Positions 51,147 through 60,194 of a stretch of 64,000 nt of DNA are shown in pieces; position 1 is the first letter of the stretch; each line of letters starts with the position of its first letter. The translations under genes were made by a program, and so were the position numbers. The notes below the pieces were generated by a model. The model did no database searches. It was not told the origin of the DNA and saw nothing but the letters and a program-made list of their open reading frames with translations. This DNA comes from Hymenobacter sp. YIM 151858-1 (GTDB lineage Bacteria > Bacteroidota > Bacteroidia > Cytophagales > Hymenobacteraceae), in the NCBI RefSeq assembly GCF_025979705.1, contig NZ_CP110136.1, positions 1,364,001 through 1,428,000 of the forward strand. Direction: 5' to 3'.

Positions 51147-51578
51147 ATGCTCTCCAACATCGTTTTCTACTCGCTCGACAAAGCCATCCGGAGCTACCGC
51201 CGCATGGCGCAGGCCAACATCGATCGGGCGGGCATCAACATCACCATCGATCAGTGGCTGGTGTTGCGGGTGCTGCTGGAGCACGACGACCTCACGCAAA
51301 ACGAAATTGCGGAGCGCGTTTTCAAGGACCAGGCCTCGGTAGCCCGCATTCTGGCGCTGCTCACCCAGCGCGGCCTGCTCTCCGCCGTGCCCCTGCCGCA
51401 CGATGGCCGCCGCACCCAGCTGCGGGTAACCGAAGAAGGGCACCGCATTCTGGACGCGGTGCAGCCCATCGTGAACGAGAACCGCAAAACCGCCCTGGCC
51501 GGTATTTCTGAAGATGAACTGGGCCAGCTGCGCAGCCTGCTCGAGCGCATTACCCAAAACTGCCACTCTCCTACCTGA
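51147..51578 (+). CDS. MarR-family transcriptional regulator
   Basis: The 143-residue protein is a winged helix-turn-helix regulator. It has INITIDQWLVLRVLLEHDD, the DNA-reading LTQNEIAERVFKDQASVARI, and the wing GLLSAVPLPHDGRRTQLRVT, with dimer helices at both ends. MarR proteins usually repress a neighbouring gene and release DNA when bound by small ligands. The ATG at 51147 starts the first dimer helix; a frame reaches 51099. Two copies of a perfect palindrome lie between it and the TonB receptor gene downstream, the probable target. Confidence 0.92.
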   Translation: MLSNIVFYSLDKAIRSYRRMAQANIDRAGINITIDQWLVLRVLLEHDDLTQNEIAERVFKDQASVARILALLTQRGLLSAVPLPHDGRRTQLRVTEEGHRILDAVQPIVNENRKTALAGISEDELGQLRSLLERITQNCHSPT

Positions 51579-51649
51579 GCGCCTGATTCATTGACCATGA
51601 ATCAGTTAGCGGCCTCCTGAAATTTTCTTGCCGCATCGAATACAAGAAA

Positions 51650-51688
51650 TACGAACACCTTCGTACGTTTACTACGAAATAATTCGTA
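51650..51688. promoter_or_regulatory. Two tandem palindromes TACGAA-N4-TTCGTA, candidate MarR operators
   Basis: TACGAACACCTTCGTA (51650-51665) and TACGAAATAATTCGTA (51673-51688) have identical half-sites and 4-base spacers. Their centres are 23 bases apart, about two helical turns. They lie between the MarR gene and the TonB receptor start at 51737. Confidence 0.75.
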
Positions 51689-51736
51689 TTGCAACACACA
51701 CCTTCTCCTCAGCTCAACAGCCAACCCCTTTCAGCT

Positions 51737-54223
51737 ATGAACCTTCCGCTACCCTATGCCACGGCCCTAGGTCCGCGCGTGGCTTTGCTGCTACTCGCCG
51801 GCCTGGCCAGCCACCGTTCGGTTCAGGCCCAAAACGCAGCTAGCGTAAGCGGCAGCGTGCGTGCGGCGGCCGGCCCGGCCATCGACTACGCCACCGTTAC
51901 GCTGCACCGCGCCGCCGACTCCACGGTGGTAAAAACCGAATTCAGCGACGACAAAGGAGCCTTCCGGTTCGAGCAGGCGGCAGCGGGCAAGTACCTGATT
52001 TCGGCTTCGCAGCTGGGTTTTGTGCGGCAATGGTCGCAGCCGTTTGAGGTAGCTGGCGAAAGCGTGCAAGTGCCTGCTCTTACGTTGCCAGCCAGCGCCA
52101 CTACCCAGCTGAAGGAGGTGAAAGTAACGGGCCAGCGCCCCACGTTTGAGCGCGAAGCCGACCGCACCATTGTGAACGTGGAAGGCAGCACCCTCGCTGC
52201 TGGCAACACCGCCCTGGAGGTGCTGCGCCGCTCGCCCAACGTAACCGTTGATAACAGCGACAACATTGCCCTGCGCGGCCGCCAAGGCGTGATGGTGCTC
52301 ATTGATGGCCGCCGCATGCCCATGACGGGCCAAGAGTTGGCCGACTACCTGCGCGCCCTGCCAGCCGAGCAAGTGAAGAACATCGAGCTGATTACCAACC
52401 CGCCGGCCAAATACGAGGCGGCTGGTTCGGCGGGCATCATCAGCATCAACCTCAAGAAAGACCAGCGCCTAGGTACCAACGGCACTTTTACGGGCAGCTA
52501 CGGCCGCAGCATCTACAACAAGTTCAACACAGGCCTAAGCCTGAACCACCGCCGCAAGGGCGCAAACGTGTTCGGCTCGCTGAACGCCTCCGACCGCGAA
52601 GGCATTGCCAAGCTCGACATCACTCGCAACTTCTACCGCGAAGGTGACCGGCTGACGCCCGGCGCGCTGCCCTTCCGCATCACGGAGCAGCAAAACCGCA
52701 GCCCCCTCGACCTCCGCTCGCTGAGCTGGAAAGGCGGCCTCGATTACAACCTAGGCGAGCGTACAGTAATTGGCGGCGTGGTAAGCGGCCTCACCAACCG
52801 TGTAATTCAGGATGGCAGCAACCTGACCACCATCTACGGCTCGACGCGCGCCCAGCAAACCGACCGGTTCCGGGCCGATAACTACCGCAATTCCACGAGC
52901 CCCAACTTCGCCGGTAACCTCAACTTCCGCCACACCTTTAAGGACTCGTTGGGCGTGCGCGAACTGACGGCCGACGCCGACTTCGCCCGCTACATTACCG
53001 ACCGCCGCCAGGAGCTGCGCATCTTCCGCGACAACCAACTGGGCGAAGTAACCCTAGGTGACCAGGACGGCCGCCTCACCATTCAGTCGGCGAAGGTGGA
53101 CTACGTGCAGCCGCTGAGCAAGGCGCTGCGCTTCGAGGGCGGCGGCAAAATCAGCCACGTGTACAGCGACAACAACGTGGTGTTTACCGACGGCGAGGGC
53201 AACATCGACCTAGGGCGCACCAACCGTTTCCGCTACGACGAGAAGATTTATGCCGGCTACGTCAACTTCAACTACACCGCCGATAAGTACACCCTGCAGG
53301 GCGGCCTGCGCGCCGAGGGCACTGATGCCGAAGGCAAGCAGGAAGTGATTCAGGAAGGCGTTGACCCCGATTTCGAGCGCAACTACTTCCAGCTGTTTCC
53401 AAGCGCGGCCCTCAAGCGCAAGTTTTCCGACAAGCACGAGACTTCGCTTTCGCTTAGTCGCCGCATCGACCGACCTTCGTACGGGCAGCTCAACCCCTTC
53501 CGGGTTATCATCGACGCCAATACCCGCGGCGAAGGCAACCCCGAGCTGTTGCCCCAAACCAGCTACAACACGGAGCTGACCCACACCTTCAAGCAGAAGT
53601 ACAGCGTAGGGCTGAGCTACAGCATCACCGATAACCCCATGGTGGGCGTGGTGCGGCCCGAGTCGGCTACGAGCGTGAACGTGGTTTCGACCACCAACAA
53701 CCTAGATAAGCAGTTCTACTACGCCCTGACGCTAACGGCGCCCGTGGAAATTGCCAAGTGGTGGAATATGTACAACAACGCCGTGTTCTACTACTCGCGC
53801 TTCAAGGGCAACCTGGTGGGCACCAACCTGAACGCCGGCCGCATGACGTACACCCTGAGCTCGAACCACAACTTCCTGATTGGCAAAGGCTGGAGCGCCG
53901 AGCTGAATGGCAACTACCAGGCGCGCGAGCTGTACGGCTTCCTGGATGTGCAGCCCCTAGGTCAGGTAGCGGCCGGTGTTCAGAAGAGCCTGTGGGATAA
54001 GAAGGCGAATGTGAAGCTGAGCGTTTCGGATATCTTCTTCACCTCGCCGGTGCGGGCTACCTCTACCTACGCCAACTACGTCGAGAACTTCTACCAGCGG
54101 CAGGACTCGCGCCAGGCTACGCTGTCGTTTACCTACCGCTTCGGCAACGATAAAGTGGCGCCCACCAAGCGCCGCTCGGGTGGCGCCGAAGACGAAAAGC
54201 GCCGCGCTGGCGGGGGCAGCTAA
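51737..54223 (+). CDS. TonB-dependent outer-membrane receptor
   Basis: The 828-residue protein starts at ATG 51737 with a signal peptide (VALLLLAGLASHRSVQAQ). A carboxypeptidase-regulatory-like beta domain covers about 33-115 (SVSGSVRAAAGPAIDYATVT). A plug with KEVKVTGQRPTFEREADRTI follows and holds NIALRGRQGVMVLIDGRR and KYEAAGSAGIISINLKK. The rest is a 22-strand barrel of the OMP_b-brl_3 type, ending with a Lys/Arg/Gly-rich tail rather than an aromatic residue. The ligand is unknown. The upstream MarR gene and operators suggest ligand-responsive control. Confidence 0.92.
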   Translation: MNLPLPYATALGPRVALLLLAGLASHRSVQAQNAASVSGSVRAAAGPAIDYATVTLHRAADSTVVKTEFSDDKGAFRFEQAAAGKYLISASQLGFVRQWSQPFEVAGESVQVPALTLPASATTQLKEVKVTGQRPTFEREADRTIVNVEGSTLAAGNTALEVLRRSPNVTVDNSDNIALRGRQGVMVLIDGRRMPMTGQELADYLRALPAEQVKNIELITNPPAKYEAAGSAGIISINLKKDQRLGTNGTFTGSYGRSIYNKFNTGLSLNHRRKGANVFGSLNASDREGIAKLDITRNFYREGDRLTPGALPFRITEQQNRSPLDLRSLSWKGGLDYNLGERTVIGGVVSGLTNRVIQDGSNLTTIYGSTRAQQTDRFRADNYRNSTSPNFAGNLNFRHTFKDSLGVRELTADADFARYITDRRQELRIFRDNQLGEVTLGDQDGRLTIQSAKVDYVQPLSKALRFEGGGKISHVYSDNNVVFTDGEGNIDLGRTNRFRYDEKIYAGYVNFNYTADKYTLQGGLRAEGTDAEGKQEVIQEGVDPDFERNYFQLFPSAALKRKFSDKHETSLSLSRRIDRPSYGQLNPFRVIIDANTRGEGNPELLPQTSYNTELTHTFKQKYSVGLSYSITDNPMVGVVRPESATSVNVVSTTNNLDKQFYYALTLTAPVEIAKWWNMYNNAVFYYSRFKGNLVGTNLNAGRMTYTLSSNHNFLIGKGWSAELNGNYQARELYGFLDVQPLGQVAAGVQKSLWDKKANVKLSVSDIFFTSPVRATSTYANYVENFYQRQDSRQATLSFTYRFGNDKVAPTKRRSGGAEDEKRRAGGGS

Positions 54224-54275
54224 GCCGCCGCGGCAAGGCTGGGCTTTGGCCTAAGCCAGCGCCCTTGCGTATAGG

Positions 54276-54337
54276 AAACCGTGCCTGAGCCGGCAGCTGC
54301 AGCCCACGTTGCAGCGCCGCACCGGGCACGGTTTTTT
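54276..54337 (+). terminator. Long terminator after the TonB receptor gene
   Basis: AAACCGTGCC pairs with GGCACGGTTT across an inner stem (CAGCTGCAG.../...TTGCAGC) and is followed by TTTTTT. It sits about 50 bases past the receptor stop. Confidence 0.75.
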
Positions 54338-54349
54338 ACTGCCCGCCCT

Positions 54350-54862
54350 ATGCCTCACCTCGCCCGCACCTACCTAGGCGCTGTGCTCTGCAGCTTGTGC
54401 TTCGGCACGGCTTCGGCCCAAAGCCTCACTATTTCGCCTAATGCCAATGCGCACATCAGCCAGGCATTTGGCGCCCAAACTACCGCGCCAAGCAGCAACA
54501 AGCCTCCGCTGGTGTTCTACAACGGGGTGCTGCTGCAGCCTGCCGCCGCGGCCGCCCTGCAGCCCACCGATGTGCTGCGCACGCGCACGCTCAACCCCGC
54601 GCAGGCCCGCAAAAAAATTGGCGCTACGGGCGTGGAGGTAGTGTGCGTGGAGGGCGCCAGCCCGCGGGTGCTCGAGCTGATGGTGAACTACCTGCAGGCC
54701 CCGGTACCGCCCGCAACCAGCACCGAGGCGCTGTTCGACTACGAAACGGCTTTTTACGCCAGCACTACGCCGCACTACCGCGCCAAGCTGGTGAAGCACC
54801 TCTACCGCCAGCACGAGCTAAACCAACGCAAGCAGCAGCGGCAAAGCCTGGCCCTGCGCTAG
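54350..54862 (+). CDS. Exported plug-domain-like protein
   Basis: The 170-residue protein has a signal peptide (MPHLARTYLGAVLCSLCFGT, cleavage near ASAQ). Residues 50-110 (KPPLVFYNGVLLQPAAAAAL to RKKIGATGVEVVCVEG) follow the pattern of a TonB-receptor plug: strand, Gly turn, helix, GATG turn and closing strand. No barrel follows. The remaining 60 residues are helical with a basic Gln/Arg-rich end. It lies between two TonB receptor genes, rightward after the first. It could be a periplasmic protein related to receptor plugs; this is pattern-based only. Confidence 0.6.
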   Translation: MPHLARTYLGAVLCSLCFGTASAQSLTISPNANAHISQAFGAQTTAPSSNKPPLVFYNGVLLQPAAAAALQPTDVLRTRTLNPAQARKKIGATGVEVVCVEGASPRVLELMVNYLQAPVPPATSTEALFDYETAFYASTTPHYRAKLVKHLYRQHELNQRKQQRQSLALR

Positions 54863-54866
54863 GTGC

Positions 54867-57497
54867 TTAGTTGATTCCGTAGCTGATGGCAGCGTAGTAC
54901 AAGCCGCCCACGCTTGGCCCGCCCAAAAACGACACGTAGTACCGATTAAGCAAATTGGTGGCGCCTACCTTCAGGCGTACGTTGGGTTTTTGTGCTTGGT
55001 AGGTTAGCTGCGCATCAAGAGTGGCGTAAGCCGGCACCGTGCCGGTTACCAGAAAAGTTTGCGAGTAGTAGCTCGCCTGCCAGCGGTAGTTCAGGCCGAA
55101 GCCTAGGCCGCGGTAGGCGTTTTCGTTGCCCAAGCTCAGGTTGTAAATCCAGCGCGGGGTGTTGAAGCCGTCCTCCAGCCCGTCGCCCGATTCAATGCGG
55201 TCGAGGCGGGCGTAGGTAAGGTTGGCACCGGCCAGGTAGCCGCCCGGCAGCTCGTAGCGCCCGCCCGCCGAGCCGCCGTAGTTGTACACTTGGGTTTGCG
55301 AGTTGGTCCAGAGGCGGTAGCGGTTTTGGGTCGCGCGGTTGCTGAGGTAAATCGCGGCCGAATCGGGGTTGTTGGTTTTGGGCACGTAGGCCTCCACTTG
55401 CGCAATAAAATCGCGGTAGCGGTTGTAGTAAAAGTCGACATCGAGCAGCAGCCGGCCTTGGGGCAGCAGCGCAGCTTTGTAGCCCAGCTCGAGCGAACGG
55501 ATATGCTCGGGCCGCAGGTACGTGTACGGGTTGCGGCGCAGCAACCCTTTGTTGTTTTCGATGGCTACGCGGCGCTTTTCGGCGGCCGGCGCCGGGCTGG
55601 TGTTAGCATTTACCGCGGCCGTAACGGCGGCGTTGAATGCATCGATGCTGCTGCGCAGGTAGCTGTTCTCAAACACGCCATCCGACATTACGCGCAACCC
55701 GCCAATGCGCTTCACCTGCCCGCTGTTTACGTTCGAAAACCCCTCGAACAAACTCGGAAAACGGTAGCCGCTCTGGTAGCTTACCCGGAAGTTGTGCTGC
55801 TGCGTGGGCGACATTACCGCCGTAAATCGCGGGTTCAGGCGCAAGCTGAAGTAGTCGTTTTTGTCGACGCGCAGTGTGGCCGTTAGCCGCACGGCATCGC
55901 GCCACAACCGGGCGCCGCCTTGCACAAAGCCACCCGTTTTGCGGTAAGTGAGGTTGCTGAACTGATCTTTTTTTGGATCGGGGTTGATGAAGTAATTGCT
56001 ATCGGGCACGATAATGTAGGTGCGGTGGTCGAGCCCGGCGCGCAGGTCAAGGAATGCTGGCAGGCGCGGCAGCAGGTTGTTGTGCAAGGCGCGCCCTAGG
56101 TCGGCTTGGGCTTCGGCGTGCAGCAGATCGGCCCGCACGCGGAGGGCCGCGCCTTGGTCCCAGTTGTTAATGTCTTGCAGCTCGCGCAGCTTTTGCCGAA
56201 AGGCCTCGGTGCCCGGTTGCAAGCGGCCGGCATCGGCCTCGGCGCGGGCCGTGGCGTGGGCTTCGGCTACCGATTGGCCGGTTTGCACGGCCGCGTTCCA
56301 GGCAGCGGTGTAGTCGCGGTTCCACTGGGCATCGGGCTTGTAGCTGCGGTCGAGGTTTTCGGCCATGCTGCGCAGGTTGTAGCTACGGCCGGTGTTTTCG
56401 CGCGTCAGGTAAGCCCGGGCTTGCACAATGGGCGTTGTGAGGACCAGCGCGTGTTGCTGCAGTACGTAATCCTGCAGCCGAAAGCGGTTCGAGCGTTGGT
56501 ACACATTGTCCAGCTCGGCTACGCGGTAGGTATAGGCCAGCTCGGTGCGGGCGTTTGGCCGAAAGTGCAGCGCCGCGTCGGCTTTCAGGTTGCGCAGGCG
56601 GTAGTCCACCACGTCTTTTTCGAGGTAGCCAGTGCGCGCCACCGCGTAGCTTTTGCCGCCTAGGCTCAAGGTGTTCCTATTCGACGACTCGTTGCCGTAG
56701 CCGTTCACGGGGTCGTAGGCGGGGTTGGTGGGGCCGCCGGACAGCCCGGCCGTGGCGTTGCCCTGCGGGTACAGGTCGGTTTGATCGTTGGCTATCCAAT
56801 CGTAGCCGCGGGTATAGGTGCCGTTAAGCTTAAAGGCCCACCGGGCACCTAGGGCCCGGGCGTAGCGCAGGCTAGTTTCGGAGTACAGCTTGGCCGCGCT
56901 GCTGGCATCGCCTAGATGGTTGACGCCGGTTTTCTGCTGTAGGCTCAGTCCTTCGGAGGTGAAAGGATTTTTGGTGCTGAAGTTGGCCAGCCCGTTGATG
57001 GCGTTCAGCCCGTAAAGCGCCGCAGCCGTGCCGGGCACAATTTCCACGCTAGCCACATCCAGGTCGCTCGGACCTAGGGCGTTGCCGATAGGTCCGCCGA
57101 TGTGTGGTGCCTGGTTGTCGATGCCATCTACCAGTTGCGCAAACCGCACGTTGGTGGTGTTGGCAAAGCCCCGGGCGTTTATCACCTTAAACCCAAGGCT
57201 GGGCGTAATCACCTGCACGCTCTTCACATTCTCTATGGCCTCGAAAAACGACGGAGCCGGCGCCAGGCGCAGGTCGCGGGCGCCAAGCTTCTCCACCGTC
57301 ACCGGCGACTTCAGCAGGCTCTCCTCTACCCTCGACGCCGCTACCACCACTTCACCTAGGGCAATGTGCCGGCGGGTGGTGTCGGGTGCGGTGCCTTTGG
57401 CTGGCTCTACTGTTTGCGCTTCAGCAACTCGTAAAGGCCAAGGCGCCAGCAAGCAAGCTGCGGCTACAGGCCAAAACAGGTGTAAAGGTTTCTTCAT
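54867..57497 (-). CDS. TonB-dependent outer-membrane receptor, plug-barrel type
   Basis: The 876-residue protein has a signal peptide (MKKPLHLFWPVAAACLLAPW to AEAQ), a TonB-box-like IALGEVVVAASRVEESL and then a plug: KVINARGFANTTNVRFAQLV, DGIDNQ, VEIVPGTAAALYGLNAINGL. The barrel fills residues 170-876. Unlike the receptor at 51737 it lacks the carboxypeptidase-regulatory domain. It has a large charged extracellular loop near 390-430 (QTGQSVAEAHATARAEADAG). The last strand ends YAAISYGIN. The ligand is unknown. Its stop is 5 bases from the stop of the plug-like gene. Confidence 0.92.
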   Translation of the reverse strand: MKKPLHLFWPVAAACLLAPWPLRVAEAQTVEPAKGTAPDTTRRHIALGEVVVAASRVEESLLKSPVTVEKLGARDLRLAPAPSFFEAIENVKSVQVITPSLGFKVINARGFANTTNVRFAQLVDGIDNQAPHIGGPIGNALGPSDLDVASVEIVPGTAAALYGLNAINGLANFSTKNPFTSEGLSLQQKTGVNHLGDASSAAKLYSETSLRYARALGARWAFKLNGTYTRGYDWIANDQTDLYPQGNATAGLSGGPTNPAYDPVNGYGNESSNRNTLSLGGKSYAVARTGYLEKDVVDYRLRNLKADAALHFRPNARTELAYTYRVAELDNVYQRSNRFRLQDYVLQQHALVLTTPIVQARAYLTRENTGRSYNLRSMAENLDRSYKPDAQWNRDYTAAWNAAVQTGQSVAEAHATARAEADAGRLQPGTEAFRQKLRELQDINNWDQGAALRVRADLLHAEAQADLGRALHNNLLPRLPAFLDLRAGLDHRTYIIVPDSNYFINPDPKKDQFSNLTYRKTGGFVQGGARLWRDAVRLTATLRVDKNDYFSLRLNPRFTAVMSPTQQHNFRVSYQSGYRFPSLFEGFSNVNSGQVKRIGGLRVMSDGVFENSYLRSSIDAFNAAVTAAVNANTSPAPAAEKRRVAIENNKGLLRRNPYTYLRPEHIRSLELGYKAALLPQGRLLLDVDFYYNRYRDFIAQVEAYVPKTNNPDSAAIYLSNRATQNRYRLWTNSQTQVYNYGGSAGGRYELPGGYLAGANLTYARLDRIESGDGLEDGFNTPRWIYNLSLGNENAYRGLGFGLNYRWQASYYSQTFLVTGTVPAYATLDAQLTYQAQKPNVRLKVGATNLLNRYYVSFLGGPSVGGLYYAAISYGIN

Positions 57498-57729
57498 AAG
57501 AAGCTAGCTCCTAGGTGCTGAATGCGGCTGCCGCACATGGGCAAGTCATATGATCGGAAAAAGCCCCAATTGATATGCAACGGTGCACTAAAGAAGGCTT
57601 CGGGTTATCAATTGAGTTATTCCTTCCAGGCAACAATACAGCCCTCATTTCAATTAAAGCCAGTGGCCAGCTTATGCAATTATGTCTCCCGATGCATCCA
57701 TTGGTTAAATCAACCTATCAGCCAGTGTA

Positions 57730-58092
57730 ATGAAAATTTCAACCGCACGGAGTACTCTCCGTTCCAAAATACACCTGCTGTTAGCGGCAACTCTCAGCTT
57801 ATCCGGATCAGCAACTGCACAGCGCCTCATTGCGGCACCTCAGCAGGACTCAGTCCGAAAAGCTGGTCTTAAAATGATCAGCGCCAGCACAATCAACCCG
57901 GGTACAGAGCCTTTGTATATCCTCGACGGCCGCACTATTTCAGCCGAAAAATTCAAGCTCCTCAACCCCGACGGATTCAAGCGTATACGTGTACTGCACG
58001 GACCCAGCGCAACAGCCCTTTACGGCACCCGTGCCATCAACGGAGCCGTGCTGGTTACTTCTAAAAAGCAAAGGCATTTAAGAATGCGATAA
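57730..58092 (+). CDS. Standalone TonB-receptor plug-like protein
   Basis: The 120-residue protein has a signal peptide (HLLLAATLSLSGSATAQ). The rest matches the end of a receptor plug: EPLYILDGRTISAEKFKLLN, then RIRVLHGPSATALYGTRAIN and GAVLVTSK. No barrel follows and the frame is closed by TAA, so this is a complete small gene, not a truncated receptor. Similar plug-like modules occur in Bacteroidota attached to BlaR1-type peptidases and in small periplasmic proteins. It could compete for TonB or bind a receptor; both are inference. A strong terminator follows. Confidence 0.72.
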   Translation: MKISTARSTLRSKIHLLLAATLSLSGSATAQRLIAAPQQDSVRKAGLKMISASTINPGTEPLYILDGRTISAEKFKLLNPDGFKRIRVLHGPSATALYGTRAINGAVLVTSKKQRHLRMR

Positions 58093-58104
58093 TACTGACG
58101 CCAA

Positions 58105-58140
58105 CAAAAAGGGCCGGCTACATACGTAGCCGGCCCTTTT
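58105..58140. terminator. Terminator between convergent genes
   Basis: AAAAAGGGCCGGCTAC pairs with GTAGCCGGCCCTTTT around ATAC. It serves the plug-like gene and, leftward, porX. Confidence 0.85.
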
Positions 58141-58159
58141 GCTTGAAACACGTTTTGCC

Positions 58160-59731
58160 TTACGCGCCCTTCGGCGAAAGCGTGATGTACGGAATGATAA
58201 CTTCCTCCAGCGAGATACCGCCGTGCTGGAAGGTATCCTTGTAGAAGTTGACGTAGTAGTTGTAGTTGTTGGGGTAGGCGAAGAAGTAGTCGCCCAGGGT
58301 AAATACGTACGCCGTCGACACGTTTTCGCGGGGCAGAAACACGCGCTCGGGCTTGCGCACCACGTACACGTCGCGCGACTCATCGAAGCCCAGGTTTTTG
58401 CCGTGCTTGTAGCGCAGGTTGGTGTTGGTGTTCCGGTCGCCCACAATCTTGTAGGGGCGCTTGCAGCGGATGGTGCCGTGGTCGGTGGTGATGATGAGCT
58501 TGCCTTTTTTGTCGGCAATCTGCTGCAGCATCTCGTACAGCGGCGAGTGCAGGAACCACGAGCGGGTAATGCTGCGGTACGCCGATTCGTCGGCGGCTAG
58601 CTCCCGGATCATGGCCATGTCGGTGCGGGCGTGCGAAAGCATGTCCACGAAATTGTAGACGATGACGTTCAGCTTATAATTGTTGTGCAGGTTGGCCATT
58701 TTGCCCAGCAAATCCTTGCCGGCCTGCAGGTTGGTTACCTTGTTGTAGCTGTACTTGTGCTTCTGGTTGGCCCGCTGAAACATGATTTCCATGAACTCGG
58801 CCTCGTGCAGGTTCTTGCCCTCGTCGTCGTCGTCCCACACCCACAGGTTGGGGTACTTCTTCTGGATTTCGCCCGGCATCATGCCCGAGAAAATGGCGTT
58901 GCGAGCGTACGCCGTGGTGGTAGGCAGAATGGAGTAGTACATCTCCTCCTGATCTACCGTGAACATTTCAGCGATAATAGGCTCGAGCACCTTCCACTGG
59001 TCGTAGCGCAGGTTGTCGATGAGCACGAAGTACACGGGCTGGTCGCCGGTTTCCTTGAGCAGCGGAAACACGCGCTCTTTAAAGAGCTGGTGCGACATCA
59101 GCGGCGCGTCGTCCGACTCGTTGTTTACCCACTCCTCGTAGTTCTCCGTGATGAAGCGCCCGAAGTAGGTGTTGGCCTCGTCTTTCTGCATGTTGAAGAC
59201 GTCGGCCATGCTCTTGCCCTCCGTCTCGTTTATTTCCAGCTCCCAGTATACCAGCTTCTTGTACACATCGGCCCACTCCGAGGGCGAGAGGCGGTCGGAA
59301 AGCTGCATGCCCAGCTGGCGGAAATCGCGCTGGTACGAGCTGTTGGTTTTCTCCGATACCAGGCGGTTGTAATCGAGCACCTTTTTCACCGACAGCAGAA
59401 TCTGGTTCGGGTTCACGGGCTTGATCAGGTAATCGGCAATCTTCGAGCCGATGGCCTCCTCCATGATGTGCTCCTCCTCGCTTTTGGTAATCATGATTAC
59501 CGGCAAGGTGGGCCGCGCCGCTTTAATCTCCGACAGCGCTTCGAGGCCCGTAATGCCGGGCATGTTCTCGTCGAGGAACACCAGGTCGTAGTTCTGCGCC
59601 TGCACCTCTTCAATGGCATCGGCGCCGGAGTTCACCCCGGTTACGTCGTAGCCGCGCTCCTTCAGAAACAGGATGTGCGGTTTTAACAGATCGATTTCGT
59701 CGTCGGCCCAGAGGATATTGTAGCGTTGCAT
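58160..59731 (-). CDS. porX: PorX: response regulator with PglZ effector domain
   Basis: PorX with the kinase PorY controls type IX secretion genes in Bacteroidota. The 523-residue protein starts at ATG 59731 (MQRYNILWADDEIDLLKPHI). The receiver has the acidic pair D10/D11, phospho-acceptor D54 (LVFLDENMPG) and the Lys in LIKPVNPNQ. A helical linker covers about 125-200. The PglZ/alkaline-phosphatase-like domain follows: VLIDNLRYDQWKV, YYSILPTTTAYARNAIFSGM, and IITTDHGTIRCKRP with metal-binding residues. No DNA-binding domain is present; the effector domain is reported to act on nucleotides. It sits near HD and lpxD genes. Confidence 0.93.
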   Translation of the reverse strand: MQRYNILWADDEIDLLKPHILFLKERGYDVTGVNSGADAIEEVQAQNYDLVFLDENMPGITGLEALSEIKAARPTLPVIMITKSEEEHIMEEAIGSKIADYLIKPVNPNQILLSVKKVLDYNRLVSEKTNSSYQRDFRQLGMQLSDRLSPSEWADVYKKLVYWELEINETEGKSMADVFNMQKDEANTYFGRFITENYEEWVNNESDDAPLMSHQLFKERVFPLLKETGDQPVYFVLIDNLRYDQWKVLEPIIAEMFTVDQEEMYYSILPTTTAYARNAIFSGMMPGEIQKKYPNLWVWDDDDEGKNLHEAEFMEIMFQRANQKHKYSYNKVTNLQAGKDLLGKMANLHNNYKLNVIVYNFVDMLSHARTDMAMIRELAADESAYRSITRSWFLHSPLYEMLQQIADKKGKLIITTDHGTIRCKRPYKIVGDRNTNTNLRYKHGKNLGFDESRDVYVVRKPERVFLPRENVSTAYVFTLGDYFFAYPNNYNYYVNFYKDTFQHGGISLEEVIIPYITLSPKGA

Positions 59732-60194
59732 GCAGTTGTTTTCAAGTGTGGTTTGTGAGGGCCAGCCGGCCCGGTGCGGCACGAATGCGCAAAGCCCCTA
59801 GGGCAGCTTGCACCGCGCAACCTAACGCATAGTGGCGTATTAATGATACAGTCGCTGAGGCGCTGCAGTGGGTTGCTCTAAGCTTAGCTAACCACGATTG
59901 GCGCCTAAGGGTTGCATTGCCAATGTGTTGGACCAACAGCCAAGCCCAAAGTTTACTCGGCAGCTGCCTCGAAAATTAGCCTTGCCATATGCTTGCCAAG
60001 GGCCCTAGGTGCTTCGGCAAGGGCTTGGCTCCGGCAAGCCCTGGGGGCTTTTGCCACCTAGGGTTGCGTAGGCAATGGCCGCTTGCAACGAGCAGCAGCG
60101 TTCCTGAAAAATGAATGAGCGCAGCCCTTCGCCGCGTATTTGCGTTAGGTATGCCGTACTTTTCGCCGGCTATTCCGGTCCTTCCTCCTGCTGC
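59732..60194. other. Intergenic region with a structured, CCTAGG-flanked segment
   Basis: About 460 bases lie between the divergent porX and HD genes. Between CCTAGG copies at 60004 and 60057 the sequence repeats CTTGCCAAGGGC, TTCGGCAAGGGC, CCGGCAAGCCC and TTTTGCCACC, so several stems can form. No reading frame is supported. An expressed RNA cannot be shown. Confidence 0.5.
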
